Below are positions 35,266 through 44,945 of a stretch of 64,000 bases of DNA, piece after piece. Every line of letters starts with the position of its first letter. Position 1 is the first letter of the stretch. Source of the DNA: Actinomyces oricola (GTDB lineage Bacteria > Actinomycetota > Actinomycetes > Actinomycetales > Actinomycetaceae); contig NZ_RYFV01000001.1 of assembly GCF_004104015.1 (NCBI RefSeq), positions 186,001-250,000 of the forward strand, in the 5' to 3' direction. The notes beneath the pieces were generated by a model that saw only the letters and a program-made list of their open reading frames with translations, was not told where the DNA came from and searched no databases. The position numbers and the translations under genes were made by a program.

Positions 35266-37002
35266 TCAGGGCACGCCTGCCGCGGCGGCGGCGTCGAGGT
35301 ACCAGACGGTCTGCGCACCGCGAGCGCAGGAGGCCGGGGCGGCGAGCATATTCGGGGCCGATAAGCCGGCGGCCACCGCCTGCACCTTGCCCTGCCCGCC
35401 GGCCACCACCATGACGGTGCGGGCCCGCTGAACCAGCCCCATGGTCAACGAGACGCGCTCGGGTGGCGGCTTGGGGGACTGGCGCACCGCGACCGCCGTC
35501 GCCCCCAGGGATACAGCGGCGCTGTGGCCGGGGAAGAGGGAGCATACGTGGGCGTCGGGACCCAGCCCCAGGTGGATGACGTCGAAGCGGCCCTGGGATG
35601 GACCGAAACGGGTCAGCTCCTCGGCCAGTTCCTCGGCGGCAGCCTCAAGGTTCTCGACGCGCTCGGGTCCGGCAACGCGGTGAATATTGTCCTCGAGCAC
35701 GCCGGCTTCCACCAGGGCGTCAAGGGCCAGGTCGTTGCGCTCGGGGTGCCCGGCGGGCACGAAGCGCTCATCGCCGAACCACACGTGGATCGCCTCGCGG
35801 GCGGTGCGGTCCATACCCGCCTGCTCCAGTGCGGTCGGCAGCTCCTCTGCTAGGACTACGCCGGCCGAGCCGCCGGTCAGAGCCAGGTGTCCGGCCCCCC
35901 GGGCCTGCACGGCCTGGGCCAGCAGCTCGGCGGTGCGCGCCGCGGCTTGGGCGGCGGCCTGGGCGAGGGTACCGGCGACGACGACCTCGGCGGCGGGATG
36001 GGCGGCGGCCTGGGCCTCCAGCAGGGCCGCCGCCTTATCGGGGGCCGGTGCCGCGGCGGAGGTCGCCGAGCCGAGGTGGGCCAGGACCTCCACATAGACC
36101 AGGTCGGGTGTCAGGCGCCGCAGCTCCTCGTTCATGGTGGATATCGGCTCCCGCCGGGCCATGGTGACCACCTGCGGATCGCTGGCGCCCGGGCGGGTAA
36201 TAGTCACCCTGTCCTGGTCCTTGCGGGCGATAACGAGCTCGCCGTCTCGTGTGGCCGCAGTGATGGAGGAGATGCCCTGGGCGCCGACGTCGTCGACGCG
36301 GCTGACGTCGATGCCCAGGCGCAGGCGCAGCCAGGCGACCATGAGGGACACCGAGGCGTTGCGCGGCTCCCCGGCCACAACAATCCCGGTGAGGTCGCCC
36401 TCGCGCGACAGCGGGCCAAGGGTGGCGGCGACCATGGCGCGCCACAGGGTGATGCGGGTCCAGGCCAGGTCAATGTCACCGCTGGCGTGGACCGGTGCTA
36501 GGGCGCGCAGGGCCGCCGCCGGGTCCGCCTGGGCCGGGGTGTTGGTGATGCGCGTGGTAGCCAGGCGGCCCAGGGGGTCCTCGGAGGGGACAGTCGGGCA
36601 GCGGCACGGCCACCAGGTGACCACGGGGACGTCGGGCAGGAGGAAGGGCACGACCAGGGTGTCGGTGTGCTCGGCGGCCTCCCCCCAGGGGCGCAGCACC
36701 AGGGTTTCCCCGGCGCCGGCGTCGTGGCCGACCCGGAGCTCGGCGTCAAGGTGCCCACTGGTGGTGGCCCTGGTGTGCCCGTCGGCGTGGTGGGCCTGGT
36801 CGGCTGGTGGGGCGACGACGGCGATAATGCGGCAGGGGTGGTCGCGGCTGGCCTCATGAGCGGCCGCCAGGGCCTCCTCCAGGCCCTCGGCGTCGGTGGA
36901 GATCACCAGGGTCAGTACCCTGGAGGCGCCGGCGGCGCCTTCGGCGGCGAGCAGTTCGGAGACAATGCGCTCGGTGGTGGTGGCGGTCAGTTCGGTGATC
37001 AT
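35266..37002 (-). CDS. opcA-pgl: Fused G6PDH assembly protein OpcA and 6-phosphogluconolactonase
   Basis: 578 residues. Residues 1-312 are OpcA, needed for active glucose-6-phosphate dehydrogenase in actinobacteria and cyanobacteria (VPFLLPDVPVVTWWP, GPLSREGDLTGIVVAGEP, EELRRLTPD). An Ala-rich linker (312-336) leads to 6-phosphogluconolactonase (337-578), which hydrolyses the G6PDH product: LTGGSAG, VWFGDERFVP, HLGLGPDAHVCSLFPGH. These are normally separate genes. ATG 37002 overlaps the zwf stop as ATGA, so enzyme, assembly factor and next enzyme are co-translated. One consensus Gly of the GPDGH loop is Ala here. Confidence 0.92.
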   Translation of the reverse strand: MITELTATTTERIVSELLAAEGAAGASRVLTLVISTDAEGLEEALAAAHEASRDHPCRIIAVVAPPADQAHHADGHTRATTSGHLDAELRVGHDAGAGETLVLRPWGEAAEHTDTLVVPFLLPDVPVVTWWPCRCPTVPSEDPLGRLATTRITNTPAQADPAAALRALAPVHASGDIDLAWTRITLWRAMVAATLGPLSREGDLTGIVVAGEPRNASVSLMVAWLRLRLGIDVSRVDDVGAQGISSITAATRDGELVIARKDQDRVTITRPGASDPQVVTMARREPISTMNEELRRLTPDLVYVEVLAHLGSATSAAAPAPDKAAALLEAQAAAHPAAEVVVAGTLAQAAAQAAARTAELLAQAVQARGAGHLALTGGSAGVVLAEELPTALEQAGMDRTAREAIHVWFGDERFVPAGHPERNDLALDALVEAGVLEDNIHRVAGPERVENLEAAAEELAEELTRFGPSQGRFDVIHLGLGPDAHVCSLFPGHSAAVSLGATAVAVRQSPKPPPERVSLTMGLVQRARTVMVVAGGQGKVQAVAAGLSAPNMLAAPASCARGAQTVWYLDAAAAAGVP

Positions 37003-38561
37003 GAGCGCCTCCAGGTGCGCTGGTCGCGGGCGAGCAGGGCGCGGGCACTGGGCGGCCCCCAGGATCCGGGCCGGTAGCCCTCGGGGGCGCCGGCACCGGC
37101 CCAGTGCTCAATGATCGGGTCGAGGATCCGCCAGGACAGATCCACCTCGCGCTGGTGAGGGAAGAGTGGGGCGTCGCCTAGGAGGGCGTCGAGGATGAGG
37201 CGCTCGTAAGCCTCGGGGGACTCCTCGTTGAAAGAGGCGCCGTAGCCGAAGTCCATGGACACGTCACGCAACTCCATCTGGGTGCCGGGAACCTTGGAGG
37301 CCAGGCGCAGGGTGATGCCCTCCTCGGGCTGGATGCGCAGCACAATGGTGTTGGCCCCGATCCCGGCGGTGGCGGCGGTCTCGAAAGGCAGGAAGGGCGG
37401 CCGCTTGAAGACCACGGCGACCTCGGTGACCCGGCGTGCCAGGCGTTTGCCGGTGCGCAAATAGAAGGGCACCCCCGCCCAGCGGCGGTTGGCGATCTCC
37501 AGGCGCACGGCGGCGTAGGTTTCGGTGCGCGAGTCGGCGGCCACCCCCTGCTCCTGGAGGTAGCCGCGCACCGGCACCCCGCCTTGAAAGCCGGCTTCGT
37601 AGCGGCCCCGGGCGGTGGAGGCGTCCAGGTCCAGGACGCCGGCGCGCTCCAGGCGCACGCAGTCGAGAACCTTCTCCTTCTCGGCGCGCACGGAGGCGGC
37701 ACTCATGGAGGCCGGCTCCTCCATGGCGGTCAGCGCCAGGAGCTGAAGAAGGTGGTTTTGGATGACGTCGCGCGCCGAGCCAATGGTGTCGTAGTAGCCG
37801 GCCCGGGTACCAATGCCTATGGCCTCAGCCATAGTGATCTGGACGTGGTCGACGTAGCGCTGGTTCCACAGCGGCTCGAACATGGTGTTGGCGAAGCGCA
37901 GCGCCAAAATGTTCTGCACCGTCTCCTTGCCCAGGTAGTGGTCGACGCGGAAGACGTCATTGGGCCGAACGATCCGCGCCACCAGGGCATCGAGTTCTTG
38001 CGCCGAGGCACGGTCGTGCCCGAACGGCTTCTCAATCACCACGCGCCTCCAGGCCCCCGGGGCCTCCTGGACCAGGCCGGAGCGGGCGATTCTCTCGGTG
38101 ACGGCGGGGAACCAGCCTGGAGGAATGGACAGGTAGAAGGCGCGGTTGCCGGCGGTGCCGCACTCGTGATCAAGCTTCTCGACCACCCGGGTCAGGCGGG
38201 CGTAGGCGCCGTCGTCCTCGAATGAGGCGAAGGGGACGAAACGCATCCCGGCGGCGAGCTGTTCCCAGATGGCCGGCCGCCAGGGGGTGCGGGCGCCGGC
38301 GCGCGCGGCCTTGGCCACGTAGTCGCGTAGGGCGTCGTCATCCCATTGGCGCCTGCCCACCCCTACAAGACTGAAAGCGGGGGAGAGCAGGCCGCGGTTG
38401 GCCAGGTCGTAGATAGCCGGCAGGAGTTTGTGCTGGGCCAGGTCGCCGGTGATTCCAAACATGACCAGCACGCAGGGGTCGGCAATGCGCGGCAGGCGCA
38501 GGTCGCGGGCGTCGAGCAGCGGGTTCGCTCCGGCACTGTCCAAAGAGGCGGAGGTGGGCAC
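36999..38561 (-). CDS. zwf: Glucose-6-phosphate dehydrogenase
   Basis: Oxidises glucose 6-phosphate to 6-phosphogluconolactone with NADP. 520 residues from GTG 38561 (AAAGG site). Nucleotide-binding [18 protein letters not shown] near residue 36 and the active-site [13 protein letters not shown] near 208 are intact. First gene of an operon with opcA-pgl and divergent from gnd across 197 bases, so the whole oxidative branch lies around one control region. Confidence 0.97.
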   Translation of the reverse strand: MPTSASLDSAGANPLLDARDLRLPRIADPCVLVMFGITGDLAQHKLLPAIYDLANRGLLSPAFSLVGVGRRQWDDDALRDYVAKAARAGARTPWRPAIWEQLAAGMRFVPFASFEDDGAYARLTRVVEKLDHECGTAGNRAFYLSIPPGWFPAVTERIARSGLVQEAPGAWRRVVIEKPFGHDRASAQELDALVARIVRPNDVFRVDHYLGKETVQNILALRFANTMFEPLWNQRYVDHVQITMAEAIGIGTRAGYYDTIGSARDVIQNHLLQLLALTAMEEPASMSAASVRAEKEKVLDCVRLERAGVLDLDASTARGRYEAGFQGGVPVRGYLQEQGVAADSRTETYAAVRLEIANRRWAGVPFYLRTGKRLARRVTEVAVVFKRPPFLPFETAATAGIGANTIVLRIQPEEGITLRLASKVPGTQMELRDVSMDFGYGASFNEESPEAYERLILDALLGDAPLFPHQREVDLSWRILDPIIEHWAGAGAPEGYRPGSWGPPSARALLARDQRTWRRS

Positions 38562-38696
38562 GTCAACCTTTCAGGATGCGATCCGGCGCCCCGGGCCCGG
38601 AGCGCCTGTACCCAAGCCTATGCGCCCAGAGCCTCATAGGGGCCCGAATGCGCCCACGCCATCTGCGCACTGCCGCCTGCCGCCCCAATGGGCGCG

Positions 38697-38702
38697 GTAG
38701 GC
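38697..38702 (+). promoter_or_regulatory. Probable -10 of gnd promoter
   Basis: TAGGCT at 38697-38702 about 57 bases before the gnd ATG; unlike many genes here this mRNA would have a leader, consistent with the AGGAAAGG ribosome-binding site in front of the ATG. Confidence 0.4.
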
Positions 38703-38758
38703 TCGTGGCAGGCGCACGGACGCGTACGGCGCGACCCAACGGGCAGGAAAGGCAGCTC

Positions 38759-40234
38759 ATGAGCGACTTCGTCCCCACCCCCTCCTCAGCCGATATCGGT
38801 GTCGTTGGGCTGGGGGTGATGGGGGCGAACCTCGCCCGCAACCTGGCCCGCCACGGCCACGCCGTGGCCGTGTTCAACCGCACTCTGGCCCGCACCGAGC
38901 GCCTCATGGACCGCCATGCCTCTGAGGGCCGCTTCCTGCCCGCCGCACAGCTGACCGATTTCGTGGCCTCACTGCGCCGCCCGCGCGTGGCCATAGTGAT
39001 GGTCAAGGCGGGGGACGCCACCCAGGCCGTGATCGATGAGCTCACCCCACTCATGGAGGCGGGGGATATTGTCGTCGACGCGGGCAACACTCTCTACACC
39101 GACACCCGCCGCCGTGAGGCCGCCCTGCGCAAAGCCGGCTTGCACTTCGTGGGCATGGGTGTCTCCGGGGGCGAGGAGGGGGCGCTGCTGGGGCCCGCGA
39201 TTATGCCCGGCGGCACCGAAGAGTCCTACAAGCGCCTCGGCCCCATGCTGGAGTCCATCTCCGCCCACGTCGACTCCGTCCCCTGCTGCACCCATGTGGG
39301 GCCCGACGGCGCCGGCCACTTCGTCAAGATGGTGCACAACGGCATTGAGTACGCCGACATGCAGCTCATTGCCGAGGCCTACGACCTACTGCGCCATGTC
39401 GCCGGGATGGGCGTGGCCGAGATCGCCGAGGTCTTCGGCACCTGGAAGGACTCCGAGCTCAACTCCTACCTGATCGACATCACCGCCGACGTCCTCTCAC
39501 ACACCGACCCCGTCACGGGCCGGCCCTTTGTCGACGTTGTCGTCGATGAGGCCGCCCAAAAGGGGACCGGGGCGTGGACCACCCAGAATGCCCTGGAGTT
39601 GGGGGTGGCCGTCCCGGCCATTGCCGAGGCGACCTTCGCCCGAGCCGCCTCCTCCTCAGTGGCTCAGCGGCGGGCTGTGCGCCAGGCCGCCATCGACCCG
39701 GGCACCCGTCCCCCCGCCATGGAGGGGGCCCAGGAGAAAGAGGCCTTCGTTCTGGCTGTGCGCCGTGCCCTCTACGGCTCGAAGATCGCCGCCTACGCGC
39801 AGGGCTTCGACCAGATCGCCACCGCCTCGGCCACCTATGACTGGGGCATTGACCTGGGGGCCATGGCCCGGATCTGGCGCGGCGGCTGCATTATTCGCGC
39901 CCGTTTCTTGGACGACATCACCCGCGCCTACGGGGAGGACCCCGGCCTGGCCAGCCTCCTGACCGCCCCCGCCTTCGCCTCCGCCCTCCAGGAGGCTTTG
40001 CCCGCCTGGCGCCAGGTGGTGGCCACTTCCGCCCTGGTGGGAGTGGCCACCCCCGCTTTCGCCTCCTCACTGGCCTACATCGACCAGCTGCGCGCCCCCC
40101 GGCTGCCCGCCGCCCTCATCCAGGGCCAACGCGACTTCTTCGGCTCTCACACCTACCATCGGGTCGATGACGTCGCCGGCGTCTACCACACCCTGTGGGC
40201 CCAGCCGGGGCGCCCCGAGGAGAAGTGGGACTAG
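38759..40234 (+). CDS. gnd: 6-phosphogluconate dehydrogenase (decarboxylating)
   Basis: Converts 6-phosphogluconate to ribulose 5-phosphate, the third oxidative pentose-phosphate step. 491 residues from ATG 38759 with AGGAAAGG upstream; the open frame continuing to 38576 has no start support. Rossmann VVGLGVMGANLARN, VSGGEEGA, the catalytic Lys in GHFVKMVHNGIEYADMQ and the C-terminal FFGSHTYHRVD are intact. NADP preference is likely from FNRT after the second strand. Confidence 0.97.
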   Translation: MSDFVPTPSSADIGVVGLGVMGANLARNLARHGHAVAVFNRTLARTERLMDRHASEGRFLPAAQLTDFVASLRRPRVAIVMVKAGDATQAVIDELTPLMEAGDIVVDAGNTLYTDTRRREAALRKAGLHFVGMGVSGGEEGALLGPAIMPGGTEESYKRLGPMLESISAHVDSVPCCTHVGPDGAGHFVKMVHNGIEYADMQLIAEAYDLLRHVAGMGVAEIAEVFGTWKDSELNSYLIDITADVLSHTDPVTGRPFVDVVVDEAAQKGTGAWTTQNALELGVAVPAIAEATFARAASSSVAQRRAVRQAAIDPGTRPPAMEGAQEKEAFVLAVRRALYGSKIAAYAQGFDQIATASATYDWGIDLGAMARIWRGGCIIRARFLDDITRAYGEDPGLASLLTAPAFASALQEALPAWRQVVATSALVGVATPAFASSLAYIDQLRAPRLPAALIQGQRDFFGSHTYHRVDDVAGVYHTLWAQPGRPEEKWD

Positions 40235-40269
40235 AGCCCTTAGCTTCACAACCGCCGCTGGTCGCCTTG

Positions 40270-40313
40270 GCCGCGGGCCCGGGCCGGGAGCGCTCTCGGT
40301 CCGGGCCCGCGGC
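40270..40313 (+). terminator. Hairpin terminator after gnd
   Basis: GCCGCGGGCCCGG (40270-40282) and its exact complement (40301-40313). The 18-base loop contains a further GAGCGCTC palindrome, so the stem can extend. Confidence 0.75.
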
Positions 40314-40351
40314 TTGCGTCCGGCACCTGACTGAAAGACCCGACCGCACCT

Positions 40352-43030
40352 ATGACCACCGCCGCACCGCCACGTCCCGCCGGCCCCACCAACCTCAGTC
40401 GCCAGGAGGCCGCCTGGCGTTCATGGGTGTGCACGGTATCCGCCCTGAGCGTCGCCATCGACCTGACTGGGGCGCCGGCGCACGACAACAGCGGCTTCAC
40501 CGTCCGCAGCGAACTGATCTTGCGGGTGCACGAGGAGGGCACGAGCGGACTGTGGATGGATTTCCAGGGCGAGGAGGTCTGCAAGCTGCTCGTCAATGGT
40601 CGGGCGGTGCCCGTGAACTGGGACTCCAACCGCATCGCCCTACCGGCCCTAGGGGCGGGGGAGCACCGCGTCATGGTGGAGGCGCGGGGCCAATACTCCA
40701 ACACCGGTCAGGGCCTGCACCGCTTCCACGACCCGGTCGATGACGCCACCTACCTTTACACGCACTTCGAGCCCTCCGACGCCCGCCGTGCCTGGCCCTG
40801 CCTGGACCAGCCGGATCTTAAGGCGCCCTTCAGTCTCCAGGTGGTCCACCCCGAGTCCTGGACACTCATCGCCAATGGCGCCATTGAGCACCGTGAGGTC
40901 CACACGGAGGCCGGCGCGGCCGTGACCCGTTTCGCCACCACCCCGCCAATACCCACCTATCTGACGGCCTTGTGCGCGGGCCCCTGGCATCGTGTGGGCG
41001 CCCAATGGCGCCCGCCCCGCCCCGGGGACCGGCCGGTGGCGCTGTCCTGGTCCTGCCGGGCCTCTCTGGCCCACCACTTGGACATCGAGGAGCTCATGCG
41101 CATCACGACCGCGGGCATGGACCTGTTCGATCAGGCCTATGCCTTCCCCTACCCGTGGGGAACCTACGACTCGGTGCTCGTGCCCGAGTACAACATTGGC
41201 GCCATGGAGAACCCGGGCTGCGTCACCTTCAGCGAGGACTCCTACCTCTTCCGGGGCCCGGTTACCCGTGCTCAGAGGGCGGAACGAGCCAACACGATCC
41301 TGCACGAGATGAGCCATATGTGGTTCGGGGACCTGGTGACCCCGCGCTGGTGGGAGGACACGTGGCTCAAGGAGTCCTTCGCCGACCACCAGGGCACCTG
41401 GGCGCAGGAGGCCGCCGGCTTCCCGGAGGCCTGGGTGTCCTTCGCCTCCTCACGCAAGGCCTGGGCCTACCGGGAGGACTCGCGTGCCGCCACCACCCAC
41501 CCGATCGTGGCCACGGTCGAGGACGTTGAGGCGGCCCGCCAGGCCTTCGACGGCATTACCTACGCCAAGGGCGCCGCCGTCCTCAAGCAGCTCGTGGCCC
41601 ACCTGGGTCAGGAGACCTTCCTGGATGCCGCCCGCGCCTGGTTCACCGAGCATGCCTTCGCCAACAGTGACCTGGGGGATTTTCTGTCCGCCCTCGCAGC
41701 CGCCTCGGGACGGGACATGGAGGCCTGGGCGAACGCCTGGCTGCGCACCGCCGGCCCCAGCATCCTCTCCAATGAGATCGAGGTCGCCGATGGCCGAATC
41801 ACCCGCCTGGTCCTGCACCAGGAGGGCGTCGACCCGACCACTGGGCGCACCGTCCTGCGACCTCACACACTGGTGGTGGGCCTGTATTCCCTCGACCCGC
41901 ACGGCGCCCTGGTGCGCACCCACCGCCTACCGGTGACCCTGGAGGGGGAAGTCCTGGACGTCACCGCGGCCAGGGGCCTTCCCGCCCCGGATCTCGTGCT
42001 CGTCAACGACGAGGACCACACCTACGCTGTTGTGCGCCCCGACGAGACCTCCCTGGCCACCGCCTGCGCGCACCTGAGCGACCTGACCGATCCTCTGGCG
42101 CGGGCCCTGGTCTGGTCAATGCTCCACAATCTCATGCGCGACGCGAGGATCCCGCCGCGCCTCTTCGTCAAGACGGTCCTCAACCAGGCCGATGACACCA
42201 CCGAGGCCACGACCCTGGCGACCCTCCTGGCTCAAGCCCTCCAGGCCGCCACCCGCTACGCCCACGCCCGGGATCGGGCGCTGCTGGTAAGCCATCTTCT
42301 TGAGGATGATCATCCCACCGGGCGGGCGGCAGGCGTCCGGCGGGGCGGCTGGGGGCGCTTGTGCGGGGCGGCCCCGGGATCCGACGCCCAGCTGGTGCGG
42401 GCCCGAGCCTGGTTGGAGGCCGCCGGCCAGGCCGCACTCCTGGGCCCGGTGGCCTCCAGGAGAGTCGCCGAGCGTGTGCGCAGCATCCTGGAGGGCCGGG
42501 TGCCCGGCCTCAACCTGGACGCGGATCTGCGCTGGCGGGCCCTGATCGCCCTGGCCCGCCTGGACCTGGTCGCCGACGAGGAGCTGGACGCCCAACTGGC
42601 CGCCGACCCCGGCTCCAGGGGCGTGACCCGCCACCTGGAGGCGACCTGCGCCCGGCCCGAATCGGCCCTCAAGAAGAAGATCCTCACTCGTCTGCTGACC
42701 GAACAGACCCTGAGTAACGACCACGTGGACGCGCTTACGAGGGCTTTTGGTGTCGATGGCCACCGCAGTCTCACCGCACCACTGACCGCCCGCTACCTGG
42801 AGGCCCTGGAACCGATCTGGGCCGGGAGAGGCCAGGAGATCGCCACCCGCCTGGTGCTTGGGCTCTTTCCGGCCTGCGGGGATAGGGCGGACCTCGACGC
42901 CGTCGACGCCTGGCTGATTGGCCACGCTCAGGCACCAGCCGCCCTGCGGCGCCTGATGCTCAAGAACCGCGATGACCTGGCGCGGTGCTTAAACGTCAAA
43001 GAGACAGCACTAACGAGCACCGGCGCGTGA
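40352..43030 (+). CDS. pepN: Aminopeptidase N (M1 family zinc metallopeptidase)
   Basis: 892 residues, full length for actinobacterial PepN. Removes N-terminal amino acids from peptides in the cytosol. The exopeptidase motif GAMEN (in YNIGAMENPGCVTF) and the zinc site HEMSH with its third ligand Glu 18 residues later (LKES) are intact, as is the downstream catalytic Tyr region (DGITYAKGAAVL). The C-terminal ERAP1-like helical domain fills 560-892. No signal peptide. Start ATG 40352 has no obvious ribosome-binding site. Confidence 0.96.
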   Translation: MTTAAPPRPAGPTNLSRQEAAWRSWVCTVSALSVAIDLTGAPAHDNSGFTVRSELILRVHEEGTSGLWMDFQGEEVCKLLVNGRAVPVNWDSNRIALPALGAGEHRVMVEARGQYSNTGQGLHRFHDPVDDATYLYTHFEPSDARRAWPCLDQPDLKAPFSLQVVHPESWTLIANGAIEHREVHTEAGAAVTRFATTPPIPTYLTALCAGPWHRVGAQWRPPRPGDRPVALSWSCRASLAHHLDIEELMRITTAGMDLFDQAYAFPYPWGTYDSVLVPEYNIGAMENPGCVTFSEDSYLFRGPVTRAQRAERANTILHEMSHMWFGDLVTPRWWEDTWLKESFADHQGTWAQEAAGFPEAWVSFASSRKAWAYREDSRAATTHPIVATVEDVEAARQAFDGITYAKGAAVLKQLVAHLGQETFLDAARAWFTEHAFANSDLGDFLSALAAASGRDMEAWANAWLRTAGPSILSNEIEVADGRITRLVLHQEGVDPTTGRTVLRPHTLVVGLYSLDPHGALVRTHRLPVTLEGEVLDVTAARGLPAPDLVLVNDEDHTYAVVRPDETSLATACAHLSDLTDPLARALVWSMLHNLMRDARIPPRLFVKTVLNQADDTTEATTLATLLAQALQAATRYAHARDRALLVSHLLEDDHPTGRAAGVRRGGWGRLCGAAPGSDAQLVRARAWLEAAGQAALLGPVASRRVAERVRSILEGRVPGLNLDADLRWRALIALARLDLVADEELDAQLAADPGSRGVTRHLEATCARPESALKKKILTRLLTEQTLSNDHVDALTRAFGVDGHRSLTAPLTARYLEALEPIWAGRGQEIATRLVLGLFPACGDRADLDAVDAWLIGHAQAPAALRRLMLKNRDDLARCLNVKETALTSTGA

Positions 43031-43051
43031 GTCATGTGAGTCGTGTGAGTT
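43027..43051. promoter_or_regulatory. GTGAGTC direct repeats upstream of garA-ftsR: candidate MerR-type site
   Basis: GTGAGTC at 43027-43033 followed by TGTGAGTCGTGTGAGTT at 43035-43051. A nearly identical 17-mer, differing only G to C at two equivalent places and at the last base, occurs at 44929-44945 upstream of the second MerR gene. Confidence 0.4.
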
Positions 43052-43180
43052 AAGGCATGAGGCCGGCAAAGAGTTCGCTTTGCGAGCAGTAACGCCATAT
43101 GATCTCCTCTCCGGGGCCTGGCACCGGTATGGTGTAACAGACGCGGTGCATCCGGCGCCGCCGGACCGGAGGGGGAACAG

Positions 43181-43633
43181 ATGTCGAGCATTCCGATGGA
43201 CCCGGACCCGACCTCGACTCAGGCCTTCGGGGCGATCGACTTCTTAGGGAGTCACGACGGTCAGGGTGCAGGTCTGTCTCCGCAGGACCGCGCTGCGATT
43301 GCGGCGCTGCCGGCGGGCACTGCGCTGCTGCTGATCCATCACGGCCCCACCACGGGCGCCCGCTTCCTGCTGGACGCCGCCGAGACCACGGTGGGGCGTC
43401 ACCCACGGGCGGACATCTTCCTTGACGACGTCACCGTCTCGCGCAAGCACGCCATGTTCCTCGGCCTGCCCGAGGGGGGCTACCTGGTGCGGGACTCGGG
43501 CTCGCTCAACGGCACCTACGTCAATCGCCAGCGCGTAGAGCAGGCGGCTCTGCGCGCCGGGGACGAGGTCCAGATCGGCAAATATCGGATGACGTACCAT
43601 CCCGGTCCGCAGCGGCCAGTCACTGAGCAGTGA
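43181..43633 (+). CDS. garA: FHA-domain signalling protein (GarA/OdhI type)
   Basis: 150 residues from ATG 43181 with GGAGGGGG upstream. FHA domain about 63-140: VGRHPRADIFLDDVTVSRKH and RDSGSLNGTYVNRQRV hold the conserved phosphothreonine-binding residues. A short Thr-containing N-terminal tail (DPDPTSTQAF) stands where GarA/OdhI are phosphorylated by Ser/Thr kinases. In relatives it inhibits 2-oxoglutarate dehydrogenase. The garA-merR-nuclease-merR order equals that of mycobacteria (Rv1827-Rv1830). Confidence 0.9.
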   Translation: MSSIPMDPDPTSTQAFGAIDFLGSHDGQGAGLSPQDRAAIAALPAGTALLLIHHGPTTGARFLLDAAETTVGRHPRADIFLDDVTVSRKHAMFLGLPEGGYLVRDSGSLNGTYVNRQRVEQAALRAGDEVQIGKYRMTYHPGPQRPVTEQ

Positions 43634-44367
43634 GCACGGCTACGGCGCGCCCTGCCCGGCGCGATGCCGCGGGCCCCTCCGGCCCCTGGCCCCAGGGGGT
43701 GTCGCGCGAGCCCTCAATGAAAATCAGCGAGGTCGTGGACGCGCTCAAAGATGAGTTCCCGGCGCTCTCGCTCTCCAAGGTCCGCTACTTGGAGGGGGAG
43801 GGGTTAATCTCCCCTCACCGTCTCGGCAACGGCTACCGCCGCTATTCCCAGGCTGATCTGGAGCGCCTGCGCTTCACCCTGTGCGCTCAGCGCGATGAGT
43901 ATCTACCGCTGTCGGTGATCCGTGAGCGCCTTGCCAGTCTCGACGCCGCGCCCAATGCGCTGGAGCCGGCGCCGGTGGCACGGGTGGTGGCCTCCTACGG
44001 GCGGCTGGCCGCCGATGTCCCGCTGGACCTGGACTCACTGGTCTCCCACTCCGGGGCCACTCGCGCCGAGGTGGAAGAACTGATCGCTATCGGCCTGGTC
44101 AGCCCCGACGCCCGTGGGCGCTTCTCGCCTCAGGCCCTGCGCACTGTCAGCCTGGCCCTGGAGGTGACCCGGCGAGGCATTCCGTTGCGGAATCTGCGCG
44201 CCGTGCGCGCCGCCGCTGAACGCGAGGCCGACGCCATTGCTCAGGCAGTGCAGCACAAGCGCTCCCGCTCGACTACAGCCGGCGAGGACGCCGCTGCCGA
44301 GCTCGCCGGGCTGCTGGGGGAGCTGCACGGGGCCTTGCTGCACCGGGCCGTTGAGGCCCTGGACTAA
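43630..44367 (+). CDS. ftsR: MerR-family regulator FtsR
   Basis: 245 residues from GTG 43630, overlapping garA by 4 bases. After about 29 extra residues the MerR HTH begins (MKISEVVDALKDEFPALSLS, VRYLEGEGLISPHRLGNGYR, RYSQADLERLRFTLCAQRDEYLPL). The second half is a helical effector or dimerisation region. Corynebacterial FtsR activates ftsZ; the same role is inferred by synteny. Confidence 0.88.
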   Translation: MSTATARPARRDAAGPSGPWPQGVSREPSMKISEVVDALKDEFPALSLSKVRYLEGEGLISPHRLGNGYRRYSQADLERLRFTLCAQRDEYLPLSVIRERLASLDAAPNALEPAPVARVVASYGRLAADVPLDLDSLVSHSGATRAEVEELIAIGLVSPDARGRFSPQALRTVSLALEVTRRGIPLRNLRAVRAAAEREADAIAQAVQHKRSRSTTAGEDAAAELAGLLGELHGALLHRAVEALD

Positions 44368-44409
44368 GAGCCATTCATCCATTCGCCAGACAGGGCCAGT
44401 GGCTCCCCG

Positions 44410-44421
44410 TAGCCTTGCCGT
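44410..44421 (+). promoter_or_regulatory. -10 element of a leaderless bifunctional-nuclease promoter
   Basis: TAGCCT at 44410-44415, exactly 6 bases before GTG 44422. Confidence 0.5.
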
Positions 44422-44898
44422 GTGCGATCCATGCATCTTGTTGGGGTCCGCTCCACAACTCCGAACACGGGGCTGGTCGCCATCCTGGTAGAAGATGGCG
44501 GTCCCGGGATGCTTGCCGTGCCTGTTACCGCCCGAGAGGGCATTGCGCTGAGCCCTGAGGGCGGCGGGCGCCCTCCGAGCTGGACGAGCCTTGTCACCCA
44601 CTGCACCCGGATGCTCGGCGCGGAGGTCACTGGCGTTTTGCTTGATGTTGACGCCGACGCCCGCTTGACGGCGGTCATGCTCGTTTCCCGGGCCCCGGAG
44701 CCTCAGGCCCAGGGCGCGGTGCCCTCCAGCCCCGGCGACGCCCTGGTGCTCTCCTGGGCCGCGCGGCTGCCGGTATGGGCTACTGAGGAGCTGCTCCGGC
44801 TGCGCGGCGTGGACCTGAGCGAGGAGACGCTCCAGCAGAGAGTGGACCGCTGGGCGATGATCGTGGAGTCTCTGAGCGCCGAGGACGCCGCGCGCTGA
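44422..44898 (+). CDS. Bifunctional nuclease domain (DUF151) protein
   Basis: 158 residues from GTG 44422. Pattern MHLVGVRSTTPNTGLVAILV, LSWAARLPVWATEELL and the interspersed helical region match the DUF151/BFN family, which is conserved next to ftsR in actinobacteria (mycobacterial Rv1829). Some plant members have nuclease activity; the bacterial role is unknown. It has its own leaderless promoter despite lying 54 bases after ftsR. A hairpin of 7-8 bp (44907-44930) follows the stop. Confidence 0.85.
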   Translation: MRSMHLVGVRSTTPNTGLVAILVEDGGPGMLAVPVTAREGIALSPEGGGRPPSWTSLVTHCTRMLGAEVTGVLLDVDADARLTAVMLVSRAPEPQAQGAVPSSPGDALVLSWAARLPVWATEELLRLRGVDLSEETLQQRVDRWAMIVESLSAEDAAR

Positions 44899-44906
44899 AA
44901 ACCGAA

Positions 44907-44930
44907 CACCTGCGACACGCGGGGCAGGTG
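44907..44930 (+). terminator. Hairpin after bifunctional nuclease gene
   Basis: CACCTGC (44907-44913) pairs with GCAGGTG (44924-44930), loop of 10. Weak terminator candidate that abuts the GTGACTC repeat site. Confidence 0.4.
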
Positions 44931-44945
44931 TGACTCGTGTGACTC
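44929..44945. promoter_or_regulatory. GTGACTC direct repeat upstream of second MerR gene
   Basis: TGTGACTCGTGTGACTC, a tandem of two 8-base units closely resembling the repeat at 43035-43051. A second candidate element, TTAGG repeated with 11-base period, lies at 45041-45056. Confidence 0.4.
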
